The position numbers were made by a program, and so were the translations under genes. A stretch of DNA of 50,097 nucleotides from Gammaproteobacteria bacterium (lineage in GTDB: Bacteria > Gemmatimonadota > Gemmatimonadetes > Longimicrobiales > Gaopeijiaceae). Position 1 is the stretch's first letter. Every line of letters begins with the position of its first letter. The DNA lies in contig VXNP01000100.1 of NCBI GenBank assembly GCA_009840525.1, positions 1 through 50,097 of the forward strand, written 5' to 3'. Below the pieces are notes generated by a model, which saw only the letters and a program-made list of their open reading frames with translations, was not told the DNA's origin and ran no database searches. Shown here one piece after another: positions 25,648 through 35,825 of this stretch.

Positions 25648-25676
25648 ACGATAAGGTGTGACAAAGTGGAACGCAA
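25648..25676 (-). promoter_or_regulatory. Possible sigma-70-type promoter
   Basis: Read on the minus strand, TTGCGT (25676-25671) and TATCGT (25653-25648) are separated by 17 bases. Each matches 4 of 6 consensus positions. The region is clearly less GC-rich than its surroundings and lies 56 bases upstream of the ATG at 25592. Confidence 0.35.
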
Positions 25677-25738
25677 TATCCATCAGTGCTGATTAGAATA
25701 TGATTCCGCGGCGCGGATGTCCCCGACGTCACCGGGGT

Positions 25739-27289
25739 TCAGAAATCAATGACGACCCGGAGCCCGAAGGTCTCCTCGAAGAGGCCTTTTTTCTGATCCA
25801 CGGTCCAGCGCTCCAGCAGCACGTCGCCGGCACAGTCGGCACTCAAGCGAAGACTGCGCCCCTCCAGGGTGGCCGTGACCGAGGGGATAAGCTGACGGCG
25901 CTGCCGGTCCAGACCGTCAACCAGGCGCAGGATCGCGCCCAGGTGGTCGACGAGCACTCGATCCGCCGGGGCCAATGACGCATATGCCCGGTGATGCGAC
26001 CTGGGATGGCTCTTGCGATGGTAGCGCGCGACGTTGCCCACAATCGCCATCTCGCGCGGCGAAAGGCCCGGTATTTCCGAGTTACCGAGAATATAGAGCG
26101 TGTGCTTGTGGTGCTTTTTCATCGCGACGAACACGCCGATGTCGTGCAGGATTGCCGCAACTTTCAGGAGATGCCGTGCATGGGACCCCTGGCCGTGCAG
26201 GGACTCGAGCTGGTCGAATACGCTGACCGCCAGCCTTGCGACATGACGGCCATGGGCCTCGTCGAACATGTAGCGGCGCCCGAACGACACCGCCGCCTGT
26301 GTAAGTTGCTTCTCCTGCCGGCTGTCGTTGGTGGCCCTGGAATTGAGGTCGGCCATGAGGTCGAGCGTCACGCCCTCTTTCACCCCGATGTGCGGAACCA
26401 GGATCTCCCGGGTGCCGGTGAGCTCCGCCAGTCGCCTGAAGACCACGGCGGCGGGCAATATGACGTCCGCGCGGTCGTGCCTCAGCCCCAGTTGTTCGAT
26501 GCGCTCCGAATACGAAAGGCGCGCGAGGAGCCCGATGGCGGAATCCAGGCCCGATACGGGCAGTCTGCTGACACCGTCCTTCGTCTTGCCGGGGGCGGCC
26601 AGCGCGGCCAGGGCCTCTATGTTTCCTCCACAACCGATGAACCCGGTCGGCTGCCAGTATTGCGCGGGCGCCGGAATGTTCATGACCGCCACATACTCGG
26701 AGAGCAGTCGCTGAAACGCCCCCGGCTCGTTGCCGGGCTCGGCCAGCCGTTCCAGCAGACGGACCGAACCCATCGAGTGGGTTTCGCTCCAGAGCATGCC
26801 CGAGTCGTCCACCAGCGACAGCTCGACGCTGCCGCCGCCGAGGTCCACGAGCAGCCAGCGGCCGCCTTCCAGGCCGATGCGCGCCGCCACCGCCAGGTGC
26901 ACCAGCCTCGCCTCCTCGGATCCGGTGATGGCCTTCAGCCGGATCCCGGTTTCGCGTGCGATGCGCTCGACGAGGAAAGGCCCGTTGCGCGCTTCGCGCA
27001 CGGCGCTGGTTGCGACCGCCCGGTAGTGTTCGATGTCGAATTGCTTCAGGTATCCCTGGAAGCGCTGGAAGGCCTCGACCGTGGCGTCCATGGTCTCGGG
27101 AGCCAGCCTGCCGGTGAGGAAGACCTGGTGCCCCAGCCGAATCGGCACTCGCTCCGAATGAAGCGTGCTGTACCTGGCCGGCGAGCTGAACTCCACGGCC
27201 ATGAAGCGGATTCCGTTCGACCCCGTGTCGACGCACGCAAGGCGGATCGGGAATTCAACCTGTGCGTCGGAACCATTCTGATTCGTCAT
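25739..27289 (-). CDS. Ppx/GppA phosphatase family protein with C-terminal HD-like domain
   Basis: A 516-residue protein of the exopolyphosphatase / pppGpp phosphohydrolase family. The actin-like ATPase fold shows VDTGSNGIR near residue 20, GSEEARL, and the second phosphate loop VDLGGGSVELS at about 145-156. Residues after about 310 form an HD-type domain with HLLKVAAILHDIG. The ATG overlaps the lutC stop (ATGA), making it the last gene of the run. The open frame extends to 27430, but that part is antisense-like or intragenic. Substrate (polyphosphate or pppGpp) is not decidable from sequence alone. A 5-bp GC hairpin overlaps the stop codon at 25721-25737. Confidence 0.87.
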   Translation of the reverse strand: MTNQNGSDAQVEFPIRLACVDTGSNGIRFMAVEFSSPARYSTLHSERVPIRLGHQVFLTGRLAPETMDATVEAFQRFQGYLKQFDIEHYRAVATSAVREARNGPFLVERIARETGIRLKAITGSEEARLVHLAVAARIGLEGGRWLLVDLGGGSVELSLVDDSGMLWSETHSMGSVRLLERLAEPGNEPGAFQRLLSEYVAVMNIPAPAQYWQPTGFIGCGGNIEALAALAAPGKTKDGVSRLPVSGLDSAIGLLARLSYSERIEQLGLRHDRADVILPAAVVFRRLAELTGTREILVPHIGVKEGVTLDLMADLNSRATNDSRQEKQLTQAAVSFGRRYMFDEAHGRHVARLAVSVFDQLESLHGQGSHARHLLKVAAILHDIGVFVAMKKHHKHTLYILGNSEIPGLSPREMAIVGNVARYHRKSHPRSHHRAYASLAPADRVLVDHLGAILRLVDGLDRQRRQLIPSVTATLEGRSLRLSADCAGDVLLERWTVDQKKGLFEETFGLRVVIDF

Positions 27290-27873
27290 GGTGGCCCCGG
27301 CCATCTGTCGAGGAGGAGCGCGATCACGCGGCCGGGCCCATGGACCCCGGTCACCATGACCTGGCCGATGTCGGCCGACTTGCTGGGACCGGAGTGCAGC
27401 GCCAGCGCGGCGCCACCGTCGTCGCGGCACGCGGCCAGCGCCTCGCCGAGGGTGGCGGCGACCGTACCGGCGTCAATCAGCACCACGTGCACCGGCGGGA
27501 GCAGTTGGGTGCGCCGCCCGTCCCGGCTGCTCAGCACCAGCGACCCGGACTGGGCGGCCGCCGCGCGCGCAACCGACACCCCCAGCGCGGCCTCCCGGGG
27601 CGGCGCCTCGGGAGCCGGCAACGCCAGGACCCTGGGAACGCCGGTCCCGTGGCTGACGCTCGCGAAGCGGGCGGCGAACCCGCATAGCCACCGGCGCGCC
27701 GCGTCCGCGTCGGCGAAGCGGTGCACCTCGCCCCCTGCCGCCCGGAAGCACTCCGCGAAGTGCTCCACCGGCGGGGGGGCATCGGGCGCCGCCGTGCTCA
27801 ACTCGCCCGGATGAGGCGCCCGAGGCCGGTCCCGGAGCGCCTGCCGCACCCGCTCGAGAATCCGCTCCCTCAT
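27286..27873 (-). CDS. lutC: Lactate utilization protein C (LUD domain)
   Basis: A 195-residue protein of the LutC/YkgG family, the third component of the LutABC L-lactate oxidase system. The conserved core lies near the C-terminus (GPSKSADIGQVMVTGVHGP, then VIALLLD). The N-terminal MRERILERVRQAL is typical of family starts. The start and the lutB stop overlap as ATGA, and the stop overlaps the ppx-like gene in the same way. The open frame continues upstream inside lutB, but 27873 gives the family-length protein. Confidence 0.85.
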   Translation of the reverse strand: MRERILERVRQALRDRPRAPHPGELSTAAPDAPPPVEHFAECFRAAGGEVHRFADADAARRWLCGFAARFASVSHGTGVPRVLALPAPEAPPREAALGVSVARAAAAQSGSLVLSSRDGRRTQLLPPVHVVLIDAGTVAATLGEALAACRDDGGAALALHSGPSKSADIGQVMVTGVHGPGRVIALLLDRWPGPP

Positions 27874-29249
27874 TCGATGCCCTCCCGCCAGAGATCGCGG
27901 AACGAGGCCCGCGACGGCTCCGGATCCTTGCGCACCTCGCGCCAGCCACCCACGACCGGCAGGGGGACGCGCCGCACCGGTTCGGGGAGCGCGTGCAGCA
28001 TGGCCCCGGCGGCGCGGTACAGCCCCGGCCGGGTGGCGACCGCAGTCCACGCCTTCAGCAGGCCCGCCTTGGCACGGGAATCCATCCCGGCCTCCACCGC
28101 CCGGCGGCGCCAGCTCAGGAGCAGCTCGGGGATGGGGATGCGCACCGGGCAGGCCTCCTCACAGGCGCCGCACAGGCTGGACGCGAAGGGGAGCGGCATG
28201 GACGCGTGCAGCCCGGCCAGCCCGGGGTTCAGCACCGATCCTATGGGGCCCGAATAGACGGCCCCGTAAGCGTGCCCGCCCGTCTGGCGGTACACGGGGC
28301 AGGCGTTGAGGCAGGCGCCGCAACGGACGCACCGTAGGGCCTCCCACGCCTCCGGGTCGGCGAGCACGTCGGTGCGGCCGTTGTCGACCAGCACAACGTG
28401 CACCTCCTCCGGGCCGTCGGGGTCGTCCGCGGTCCTGGGACCGTGGATCATGGAGACGTAGTTCCCCACCGGCTGTCCGGTCGCCGCCCGGGCCGTGAGC
28501 TGCAGAAACACCGCCAGGTCGTCCCAGCGCGGCAGCAGCTTCTCGATGCCCACCAGCGCCACGTGCACCGGCGGCGCCGAGGTCGTCAGCCGGATGTTGC
28601 CCTCGTTCTCGATGAGCGCCACGGTGCCCGTTTCCGCCACCAGGAAGTTCCCCCCGGTGATGCCCACGTCGGCCGCGAGAAAGGCCTCGCGCAGGATCAG
28701 CCGCGAGACCGCGGCCAGCTCGTCGGGCGTCGCATCCAGCTCCGTCCCGTGAGTTTCTTGGTACAGCCGGCGGATCTCGTCCAGGCTCAGGTGGATGGCC
28801 GGGCCGACGATGTGGCTGGGTGGCTGTTCGAGCAGTTGCAGGATGTACTCCCCCAGATCGGTCTCGAGCACGTCGACGCCCCGCTTCTCCAGCAGCTCGT
28901 TCACCTCGAGCTCCTCGGAGAGCATGCTCTTGCCCTTGACCGCGCGCCTCGCACCCCGGCGCTCGATGATGCCCGAGAGGATGTCGTGCACGTCGTCCTG
29001 CGACCCGGCCCAGTGGACCTCGGCACCATTGGCTTGGAGCCGCGCCTCGGCATCCTCCAGGTATCGGTCAAGGTGAGTCAGCAGGTGCGTCTTCACCCCT
29101 TCGGCCCAGACCCGCCATTCCTCCGCGGCCACCCCCGCGAACGCGGCCCGCCGGCGCGCGTCGAACGACAGCGTCGCTCCGGTCACCGATGCGCGGACAT
29201 CCCCGCCCTGGCGCGCCCGCTTCGGATACTCCCGGCTATGAATCTGCAC
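27870..29249 (-). CDS. lutB: Lactate utilization iron-sulfur protein B
   Basis: A 459-residue protein containing an N-terminal LUD domain (about 60-290, with KGKSMLSEE and ITGGNFLVAETGT) and two [4Fe-4S] motifs, CVRCGACLNACP and CGACEEACP, near 300-370. Known homologues with LutA and LutC oxidise L-lactate to pyruvate. The start is taken as the GTG at 29249 because GGGAGG lies 7 bases upstream and the next ATG up is inside lutA. It overlaps the lutA stop by 14 bases. C-terminal 80 residues match family helices (LLSWRRRAVEAG). Confidence 0.9.
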   Translation of the reverse strand: MQIHSREYPKRARQGGDVRASVTGATLSFDARRRAAFAGVAAEEWRVWAEGVKTHLLTHLDRYLEDAEARLQANGAEVHWAGSQDDVHDILSGIIERRGARRAVKGKSMLSEELEVNELLEKRGVDVLETDLGEYILQLLEQPPSHIVGPAIHLSLDEIRRLYQETHGTELDATPDELAAVSRLILREAFLAADVGITGGNFLVAETGTVALIENEGNIRLTTSAPPVHVALVGIEKLLPRWDDLAVFLQLTARAATGQPVGNYVSMIHGPRTADDPDGPEEVHVVLVDNGRTDVLADPEAWEALRCVRCGACLNACPVYRQTGGHAYGAVYSGPIGSVLNPGLAGLHASMPLPFASSLCGACEEACPVRIPIPELLLSWRRRAVEAGMDSRAKAGLLKAWTAVATRPGLYRAAGAMLHALPEPVRRVPLPVVGGWREVRKDPEPSRASFRDLWREGIE

Positions 29250-29994
29250 CGGCCGCCTCCCAGAGAACGTCGGCAAGATGGCGCACGGCGAGATCCTGCC
29301 CGCGCTTTCGCATGCGGCTCGAGAGCTGGAGCAGGCAGCCGCAGTCGGCGGAGGTCAGGAAGTCGACCTCGCCCGCCGCGGCGAGCGTGTCCAGCTTGCG
29401 GTCGGCCATCCCCGCGGACACCTGCGGGAAGCTCACCGAAAACAGGCCCCCGAAGCCGCAACATTCCTCCGCGGCCTCCCATGGGACCACTTCGGCCCCG
29501 GCGTTGTCCAGCAGCTTGAGGGGCTCTTCGCGGATCCCCAGCTCGCGCAGGGCGTGGCACCCGTGATGGTACGCGATCCGGCGTCCCTCCAGGCCGCGCC
29601 CGAGCTTCGTCACCCCGAGCACCCGCACCAGGAACTCCGCCAGCTCGAAGGTGCGCCCGGCGAGGTCGGCCGCCTGCCCCGCCAGGTCATCATCGTGGAA
29701 GAGATGGGCGTAGAAGCGCCTGAGCATGCAGGCGCAGCTCCCGGAGGGAAGCACCACGTACTCGCTTTCGCGGAAGACCTCGATGGTGTGCGCAGCCATG
29801 CGGCGCGCCTCGGCGTCGCGGCCCGCGTTGAAGGCCGGCTGCCCGCAGCAGGTCTGCGCCTCGGGAAAGTCGACTTCCACGCCCAGCTTGCGCAGCAGCC
29901 GCACGGCCGAGGCGGCGGCATCGGCGTAGAAGTGGTCGCCCAGGCAGGTGACGAACAGGGATGCGCGCACGGGCGCGGCGGGCGACTCGGACAT
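29236..29994 (-). CDS. lutA: Lactate utilization protein A (CCG-domain)
   Basis: A 252-residue protein with two CCG domains: TCCGQPAFN near 48-56 and ECCGFGGLFSV near 178-188. Cys-rich GSCACM and HHGCHALRE precede each domain as the remaining cluster ligands. These bind a non-cubane [4Fe-4S] cluster in heterodisulfide-reductase-like subunits. N-terminal VTCLGDHFY is the usual LutA/GlpC start. The ATG lies 14 bases after the apbE stop. The open frame upstream to 30351 is antisense-like noise inside apbE. It acts with LutB and LutC. Confidence 0.89.
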   Translation of the reverse strand: MSESPAAPVRASLFVTCLGDHFYADAAASAVRLLRKLGVEVDFPEAQTCCGQPAFNAGRDAEARRMAAHTIEVFRESEYVVLPSGSCACMLRRFYAHLFHDDDLAGQAADLAGRTFELAEFLVRVLGVTKLGRGLEGRRIAYHHGCHALRELGIREEPLKLLDNAGAEVVPWEAAEECCGFGGLFSVSFPQVSAGMADRKLDTLAAAGEVDFLTSADCGCLLQLSSRMRKRGQDLAVRHLADVLWEAAGADS

Positions 29995-30008
29995 GGATGT
30001 CGAGCGCT

Positions 30009-31106
30009 TCAGGCTCCGAAGCCGGAACTGCGCACCAGATCGAGCTCCTTGGTGACGATGAGGCCTTCGGCACCGTCGACGCGCTCCAGCAGCTCGATGC
30101 CGCGGACGGGGCCCAGCACCATGGCCGCGGTGGCGAGCACGTCGGCGTCCATGGCGGTCCGGGCCACCACGGTGGCCGCACTGGCATGGCCGGGCGAGGC
30201 GCCCGTGCGCGGGTCGACGATGTGATGATGGCGGAGGTCGGCGGTGTGCGCCCGCATGTAGTCGCCCGAGGTGGCGACCCCCTGGTGGCGCACCTCGATC
30301 GTCCCCAGCACCGTCCCCGGCTCGCGCGGGTGCTCGATCCCGACCGGCCATCCCGTGCCCGCCACCTCGCCTTCCCCGGCCGAGATGTCCCCGCCCCCGT
30401 CGGCCAGCACGCCCGCCGCGCCCGCGCCCGTGACCAGCGCGACCACCCGGTCGAGGATGTACCCCTTGGCGATGCCGTCGAGCGAGAGCGCCATACCCGG
30501 GCGCGCGAACGCGATGCGCCCCGCATCCGCCGCGACGTGCCGGTGGCCGACCCGTGACATGGCCTCCTCCAGGGCATTCGCCGCGGGCGGCGCGTCGGTC
30601 TTCGCGAAGCTGCTCCGGTACACCTCGATCAGCGGCGGCACGGTGGGGTCGAAGGCGCCGCCGGTCAGCTCGGCGAAATGGAGGGCGCGGCGCACCACTG
30701 CCACCAGCTCGGCCGGCGGGTCGTCGAGGACACCGTCCCGGTTGAGTCGGGACACCGGCGCCTCGGGGCGGTAGCCGCTGAAAACGGCCTCCAGCCGATC
30801 GATCTCGTGGAAGGCGGCACCGGCCAGCTCGCTCGCCCGCGATGCATCCGGGTGCACCACGGTGACGTGGACCAGCGTGCCCATGCGGGTGCGGGTATCG
30901 CTCGCGCTGTGCAGCCCGGCCCGGCGCAGGATCGCGGCCGTGAGTCCGCCGCCCATCGCCAGCAGCAGGCCCGCAGCTCCGCCAGCCCGGAGCGCCTTGC
31001 GCCGGGAAACGCCTCCGTTCCCGGGACGGCCACCGCGCAAGGCAGGCATCGCGGGCCCGAACTCGGATCCCGACAGCGGCCTGGACCGGGTCTGCGGCTC
31101 GGACAT
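30009..31106 (-). CDS. apbE: FAD:protein FMN transferase (ApbE), exported
   Basis: A 365-residue flavin transferase that attaches FMN to Thr in target proteins such as NosR, RnfG and NqrC. A twin-arginine-like segment SRRKALRAGG is followed by a hydrophobic stretch (about 45-60), so the protein is probably exported. Family motifs are SLDGIAKGYILDR, LADGGGDI, HHIVDPRTG and MDADVLATAAMVLG. The open frame starts at 31142, overlapping the NosR-like gene; I chose the ATG at 31106. The immediately upstream gene encodes an FMN-binding-domain protein with an SRAT motif, its likely substrate. Confidence 0.88.
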   Translation of the reverse strand: MSEPQTRSRPLSGSEFGPAMPALRGGRPGNGGVSRRKALRAGGAAGLLLAMGGGLTAAILRRAGLHSASDTRTRMGTLVHVTVVHPDASRASELAGAAFHEIDRLEAVFSGYRPEAPVSRLNRDGVLDDPPAELVAVVRRALHFAELTGGAFDPTVPPLIEVYRSSFAKTDAPPAANALEEAMSRVGHRHVAADAGRIAFARPGMALSLDGIAKGYILDRVVALVTGAGAAGVLADGGGDISAGEGEVAGTGWPVGIEHPREPGTVLGTIEVRHQGVATSGDYMRAHTADLRHHHIVDPRTGASPGHASAATVVARTAMDADVLATAAMVLGPVRGIELLERVDGAEGLIVTKELDLVRSSGFGA

Positions 31107-31116
31107 CGACCCCGGC

Positions 31117-33654
31117 TCAGGCACCGGTTCCGATCCGGGCACCGGCTTCGACCCCGGCGCTGGGCGCCACCTTCAACTGAACCAGCCGGCCGCGCACGTC
31201 ATCGATCTCGTGGCGACAGACGCCGGCCTGCTCGATCAGCTTCGCTTCGCAGATGTTGCAGCGAACGCATTCGCGAAAGTCGATGCGCGGTCCCTCGATG
31301 GCCCCCGTGGGACATGCCTGCTCGCACACCTTGCAGTGGTCGCAGTGCTCCACCCTGCGGATGCGAAAGGGCGACACCGTGGAGGCGACAGCGAGCGCGG
31401 CCCCCAGCGGGCAGGCGTAGCGGCAGTAGAAGCGGGGCACGATCGCCGACGCCACCAGGATCCCCCCGGCGATCCCCCACAGCACGATGGACGAACTCAG
31501 GAAGAAGACCGTCCCGAAGGGTTCGAAGAAGGAAAAGATGCTGGCCCGGCTCCCCGCCAGCGCCGGAAGCAGAATCGCCGCCAGGCACACGTACTTGACC
31601 AGGTACAGGCGCTCGTGCAGGGCGCGCGGCAGTTCCCGCTTGAACTTCCTCGGAACCACCTTCTCCAGGAAATCCTGCAGGACCCCGAACGGGCACAGAA
31701 AGCCGCAGAAGACGCGTCCCACCAGCAGCGTGGTCACCACCGTGAAGACCACGAACAGGAGCAGCGGGATGTCCTCCAGGAACACCGCCGGCCCCACGGA
31801 GATGACCGCGGTGATGTGCGACACCGAGAGGAAGCCGCCGTCGAACCACCCCAGGTACAGGAAGGTTGCCACCAGCGCCACCCAGCGCAGCCGGTCGCGC
31901 TTGAGGAAGAAGGCGACCGTGACCAGCGCCAGCAGGCCCAGCATCCAGGCGACCTCGGCGGGCGAGGTGCGCGCCAGCGTGCGCTCGAGGACGGTCTGTT
32001 CCTCGGCGAGGGAGAAATCGAGGTCCGGTGGGGCCGCCGGCTGGACCGTCGCGGAAGGATTCTCCTCGGCTTCGGACGGGTTCGCGGATGGCGCGGGGTC
32101 GCCTGCGGCCGCGTCGGCTGCCTCCGACTGGTCGACAGGTACAGGCGCAGCCGCGGGGTCATCGGGGGATGAGGATTCGCCCGCAGGATCCTCGGGGGAT
32201 GGAGGCCCGCCTGGGGGAACCGCCTCGGCGGCGAGGCCGGCGTCCGTCACCTCCGGATCGTCCCCCGGAGCAGCTTCCGGGACAACATCCTCTTGCGCGG
32301 TCGCCGCAACGTCCTCTGTCACATCGCTCGCCACCGCGCCGGCTTCCGCCGGATCCTGCTCTGGGTCGGAGGGGACCGGCGACGGATCGCCCCTGGCGGT
32401 TTCGGGCTCATCCGCGGTGGTTTCCGCGCCCCCGACGGTTTCCGCGCCCCCGGCGGGATCGCTCCCTTGGGCCACGGGCTCAGCGGGATCCGGATCCTCC
32501 GCCAGCGGCACGTCCTCCGCCACAACCCGCGCCGGGAGCTGCGGGGGCGGATACGCGGTCGTGTACAGCCCCATGCCCGGACGGAGATCGAAATGGATGT
32601 CGAAGGCCTGCTCGACATCGAGCGCGCCCGGCACGGCCATCACCCCGACGTTGCGGAACTGCCCCTGGACCATTCCGCTGCGCGGCTCGCCCAGCATGAC
32701 GACGTCCGGGTTGTCCATGTCGATGGTGTCGGCGCCCTGCACCAGCGAGAGCGTGCGCGGATAGAAGAGAAGGGCCAGCGCGCCATCGACGCCCACGAGC
32801 ATCAGAGGGTCTTCCTGCACCCGCTCCCCGAGCTGTTCCGCCACCTCGGCGAACCTGCTCCGGCCGACCATCATCTCGCCGACCGAGTCGCTGCGGATGT
32901 GCGCGAAGGAGAGCACGATGCGGGTGACGTTGTTTTCGAGCACATGGATCTGCGGCACCAGCCCGCCCGCGACCATGTCGGACCAGGACAGCTCGTCCAG
33001 CTCCTCCATGCCGATGGTCAGGAGCGAGCCTCCGGACTCGGCGGACGGGCGGGTGGCCAGGTAGTTGGCGTACACCCGGCGGGCGGAGGCGCGGATGCCG
33101 CGCGACATGGCCGACACCGAGATCGTCGCCCGCGAGACCACGCGGACATCGCGCTTGGCGCGGAAGGGGTCGGAGATGGACTTGCCCGTGAACTGGGCCT
33201 CGTAGCCGGGGGTGCGCAGGAAGTCGCCGCGGGTGCGGATGTACGACTCGACGTAGTGGGTGACCCGCACACCGGTGAGGGTCCCTTCCCGGTCCATCCC
33301 CACCAGTACCTCGATGGGACCGTTGTAGCCGAGTTCCTCCGGGGGCACGTCGGATGTCAGGAAAGCATATCCGACGAGGGCGTCCTCGTCCGGCGCGTCG
33401 GCCGCGTAGCCGACGATCACCCGCGGTTCGCCGTCCCGCACTTCGAAGGAGGTCGCCCCCGGCAGGACGTCCTCGACAAGGCTTTGCGGGAACGGGAAGT
33501 CGTCCGCGATTTGCTGGGTGAAGGCAGGAATCGGTGCGAGGATGCTCGCCGCCGTAGCGGCGCATGCGCATGCGACAGCCCTTGCGGCCAGCGGCAACGC
33601 TTTTCTCCGGCGCGAGACTATTGCGGCGGCCCGCCGCGCCCCGTCCTCAGGCAT
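31117..33654 (-). CDS. NosR/RnfG-like membrane flavoprotein with polyferredoxin C-terminus
   Basis: An 845-residue protein. A signal peptide (about 20-46) leads to a periplasmic FMN-binding domain (about 60-200) whose flavinylation site reads SRAT (T177) instead of the usual SGAT. A second soluble part (210-375) and a Pro/Ala/Glu/Asp-rich disordered linker of about 165 residues (380-545) follow. Then come membrane helices with FCGFLCP and YCRYACP, and two ferredoxin motifs, [13 protein letters not shown] and ECVRCNIC. This is the electron-transfer architecture of NosR/PceC-type proteins. No nosZ or nosD is adjacent. Its ATG overlaps the P-type ATPase stop by 8 bases. Likely role: transfer of electrons between quinol, flavin and iron-sulfur centres across the membrane. 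Confidence 0.85.
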   Translation of the reverse strand: MPEDGARRAAAIVSRRRKALPLAARAVACACAATAASILAPIPAFTQQIADDFPFPQSLVEDVLPGATSFEVRDGEPRVIVGYAADAPDEDALVGYAFLTSDVPPEELGYNGPIEVLVGMDREGTLTGVRVTHYVESYIRTRGDFLRTPGYEAQFTGKSISDPFRAKRDVRVVSRATISVSAMSRGIRASARRVYANYLATRPSAESGGSLLTIGMEELDELSWSDMVAGGLVPQIHVLENNVTRIVLSFAHIRSDSVGEMMVGRSRFAEVAEQLGERVQEDPLMLVGVDGALALLFYPRTLSLVQGADTIDMDNPDVVMLGEPRSGMVQGQFRNVGVMAVPGALDVEQAFDIHFDLRPGMGLYTTAYPPPQLPARVVAEDVPLAEDPDPAEPVAQGSDPAGGAETVGGAETTADEPETARGDPSPVPSDPEQDPAEAGAVASDVTEDVAATAQEDVVPEAAPGDDPEVTDAGLAAEAVPPGGPPSPEDPAGESSSPDDPAAAPVPVDQSEAADAAAGDPAPSANPSEAEENPSATVQPAAPPDLDFSLAEEQTVLERTLARTSPAEVAWMLGLLALVTVAFFLKRDRLRWVALVATFLYLGWFDGGFLSVSHITAVISVGPAVFLEDIPLLLFVVFTVVTTLLVGRVFCGFLCPFGVLQDFLEKVVPRKFKRELPRALHERLYLVKYVCLAAILLPALAGSRASIFSFFEPFGTVFFLSSSIVLWGIAGGILVASAIVPRFYCRYACPLGAALAVASTVSPFRIRRVEHCDHCKVCEQACPTGAIEGPRIDFRECVRCNICEAKLIEQAGVCRHEIDDVRGRLVQLKVAPSAGVEAGARIGTGA

Positions 33655-35815
33655 CCACCCGCGCGAGCCGGAGCGCGTTGCCCGTCACCAGCAGGGAAAC
33701 CCCCACGTCGCCCACCAGGACGGCGGCGATCAGCGAGACCATTCCGAGCGGGACGCCCACCACCAGCACGAGCTTGACCAGCAGGGCGGTGGCGATGTTC
33801 TGGCGGATGACCGCCCGCGACTTGCGCGAAAGCCGGAACAGGTAGGGCAGCCGGGTGAGGTCGTCGCCCATCAGCGCCACGTCTGCGCTGTCGATGGCGG
33901 CGTCGCTCCCGGCGGCGCCCATGGCGATGCCCACCGAGGCGGCCGCGAGCGAGGGCGCGTCGTTCACGCCGTCGCCCACCATGGCCACCCGGCCGTGCTC
34001 CCGCTCGAGCGCCTTGAGCGCCTCCACCTTCTCGTGCGGGAGCAGCCTGGCCATCACCTCGTCCACCCCGGTCTCCCCTGCGACCCGGCGGCCGGTCGCG
34101 GCATCGTCACCGGTCAGCATCACGACGGGTCGGATTCCCATGCCGTGCAGCCGCCCCACCGCCTCCCGCGCCTGCTTGCGGGCCCGGTCCTCCAGCGAGA
34201 TCCACCCCAGCGGCCCGTCCTCGTCCGCGACGACCACCACCGTGCGGCCGTCGCCGGCCATGCCCTCGGGTGCCTCGCCGATCCCCAGGACGGCCGGCTT
34301 GCCGACGAAGTGGCGCACACCGTCCAGGCGGGCCTCGACACCCTCGCCCCGGCGGGCGGCGAAGTCGCGCACGGCGTAGTGGGTGTGGATGTCGCGCCTG
34401 GCCGCCTCCTCGTGGATCGCGCGCGCGACGGGATGCTCCGAGCGGGCCTCCATTGCGGCCGCGCGCGCCAGCACCGTGGCCGGTGGCGCCCCCCGGGTCG
34501 AGCGCACATCGCGCACCTCCAGGTGCCCGACCGTGAGCGTGCCGGTCTTGTCCATCGCCATGGCCCGCACGCCGCTCATCGCCTCCAGGTAGACCCCGCC
34601 CTTGATCAGCACCCCGCGGCGCGCGGCGGCCGTGATGCCGCTCACCACCGCGACCGGGGTGGAGATCACCAGCGCGCACGGGCACGCGATCACCAGCAGG
34701 GTGAGCCCCCGCACCAGCCAGGTGATGAAGTCCGCGCCCACGAGGGTCGGCACGGCCACCACCAGCACGGCCGCGACGGTGACCGCCGGCGTGTACCAGC
34801 GCGCGAACCGGGTCACCACCCGTTCGGTTTTCGCCTTCTGCGCCCCCGCCCGCTCCACCAGCTCCACGATGCGCGCGAGCGAGCTCGAGTCGGCCGGCTT
34901 CTCCGTGCGGATTTGCATGAAGCCGTCGCGGGTGATGGTGCCGGCGAATACCGGGTCGCCGGGGTCCTTCTCCACCGGGAGCGACTCCCCGGTGAGGGGC
35001 GACTCGTCCACCGCCGAGCCCCCCTCCACCACGCTGCCGTCGACCGGAATCCGCTCGCCGGGGCGCACCACCACCACATCCCCGACCGCGACCTCCGACG
35101 CCCGCACCGTCTCCTCCACCCCGCCCCGCAGCACCACGGCCGTCTTGGGGGCGAGGTCCATCAGCGACTCCATGGACGCCCGCGCCCGGTCCACCGCATA
35201 GCTCTCCAGCAGCTCGGCGGTCGAGAACAGGAAGGCGATGGCTGCGGCCTCCAGGTACTCCCCGATCGCGATCGCTCCCAGGATCGCCACCGTCATCAGG
35301 AAGTTCATGTCCAGCGAGAGCTCGCGCGCGGCGCGCACCCCGTCCGGCATGAACCTCCATCCGCCCACCAGCGCCGAAGCGACGAACAGCAGCGAAGGAA
35401 TCCGCACCTCGTTCAGCGGCAGCGTGAACAGCAGCGGCCCCACCCCGGCCAACTGGAGCGCGAGCCCGACCGCGAACAGCGCCGCCGACGCGTACGTGAT
35501 GCGGGCGTCCCGCGTCGCCCAGGTCGCGGCCGCGCGCTCCTCGCGCGCGCCGGTATCCGGCTCGGCCAGGTGCCCGAGGCGTCCGATCGCCCGCCGCACC
35601 TCCTCGGTCTCGACCCGGCCGGCATCGATTTCGACGGTCACGGTGCGGCCCACCAGGTTGGCTCCCACCCCGAGCACTCCGTCGACCCCGCGCAGCCCGT
35701 CCTCGATGCGGGTCACGCAATGCGTGCAGTCCATGTCCCGGACCCGGAACCGAACCGCGGTAGCGGTGCCTCCTCCGTCCCGGTCCAGCATCACGCCGCC
35801 CCGCCCCACGACCAT
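33647..35815 (-). CDS. Heavy-metal P1B-type ATPase, Zn/Cd/Pb class
   Basis: A 722-residue pump. An N-terminal heavy-metal-associated domain contains MDCTHC (28-33). Then come membrane helices, TGES, the transmembrane metal site CPC (about 377-379), DKTGTLT (about 418; phosphorylated Asp) and [12 protein letters not shown]. In the last helices the sequence has LLVKLVL and [15 protein letters not shown], with the Lys and Asp characteristic of the Zn/Cd-exporting P1B-2 group rather than the Cu group. The ATG is 10 bases after the aminotransferase stop. ATGs at 35791 or 35734 are alternative starts. It is expected to export Zn or Cd from the cytoplasm. Confidence 0.91.
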   Translation of the reverse strand: MVVGRGGVMLDRDGGGTATAVRFRVRDMDCTHCVTRIEDGLRGVDGVLGVGANLVGRTVTVEIDAGRVETEEVRRAIGRLGHLAEPDTGAREERAAATWATRDARITYASAALFAVGLALQLAGVGPLLFTLPLNEVRIPSLLFVASALVGGWRFMPDGVRAARELSLDMNFLMTVAILGAIAIGEYLEAAAIAFLFSTAELLESYAVDRARASMESLMDLAPKTAVVLRGGVEETVRASEVAVGDVVVVRPGERIPVDGSVVEGGSAVDESPLTGESLPVEKDPGDPVFAGTITRDGFMQIRTEKPADSSSLARIVELVERAGAQKAKTERVVTRFARWYTPAVTVAAVLVVAVPTLVGADFITWLVRGLTLLVIACPCALVISTPVAVVSGITAAARRGVLIKGGVYLEAMSGVRAMAMDKTGTLTVGHLEVRDVRSTRGAPPATVLARAAAMEARSEHPVARAIHEEAARRDIHTHYAVRDFAARRGEGVEARLDGVRHFVGKPAVLGIGEAPEGMAGDGRTVVVVADEDGPLGWISLEDRARKQAREAVGRLHGMGIRPVVMLTGDDAATGRRVAGETGVDEVMARLLPHEKVEALKALEREHGRVAMVGDGVNDAPSLAAASVGIAMGAAGSDAAIDSADVALMGDDLTRLPYLFRLSRKSRAVIRQNIATALLVKLVLVVGVPLGMVSLIAAVLVGDVGVSLLVTGNALRLARVDA

Positions 35816-35825
35816 TCCCGTCCGG

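Noticed and set aside
25721-25737. Intrinsic terminator at the ppx stop codon
   Set aside because: Only a 5-bp stem with no U-tract, overlapping the coding end; too weak to list.
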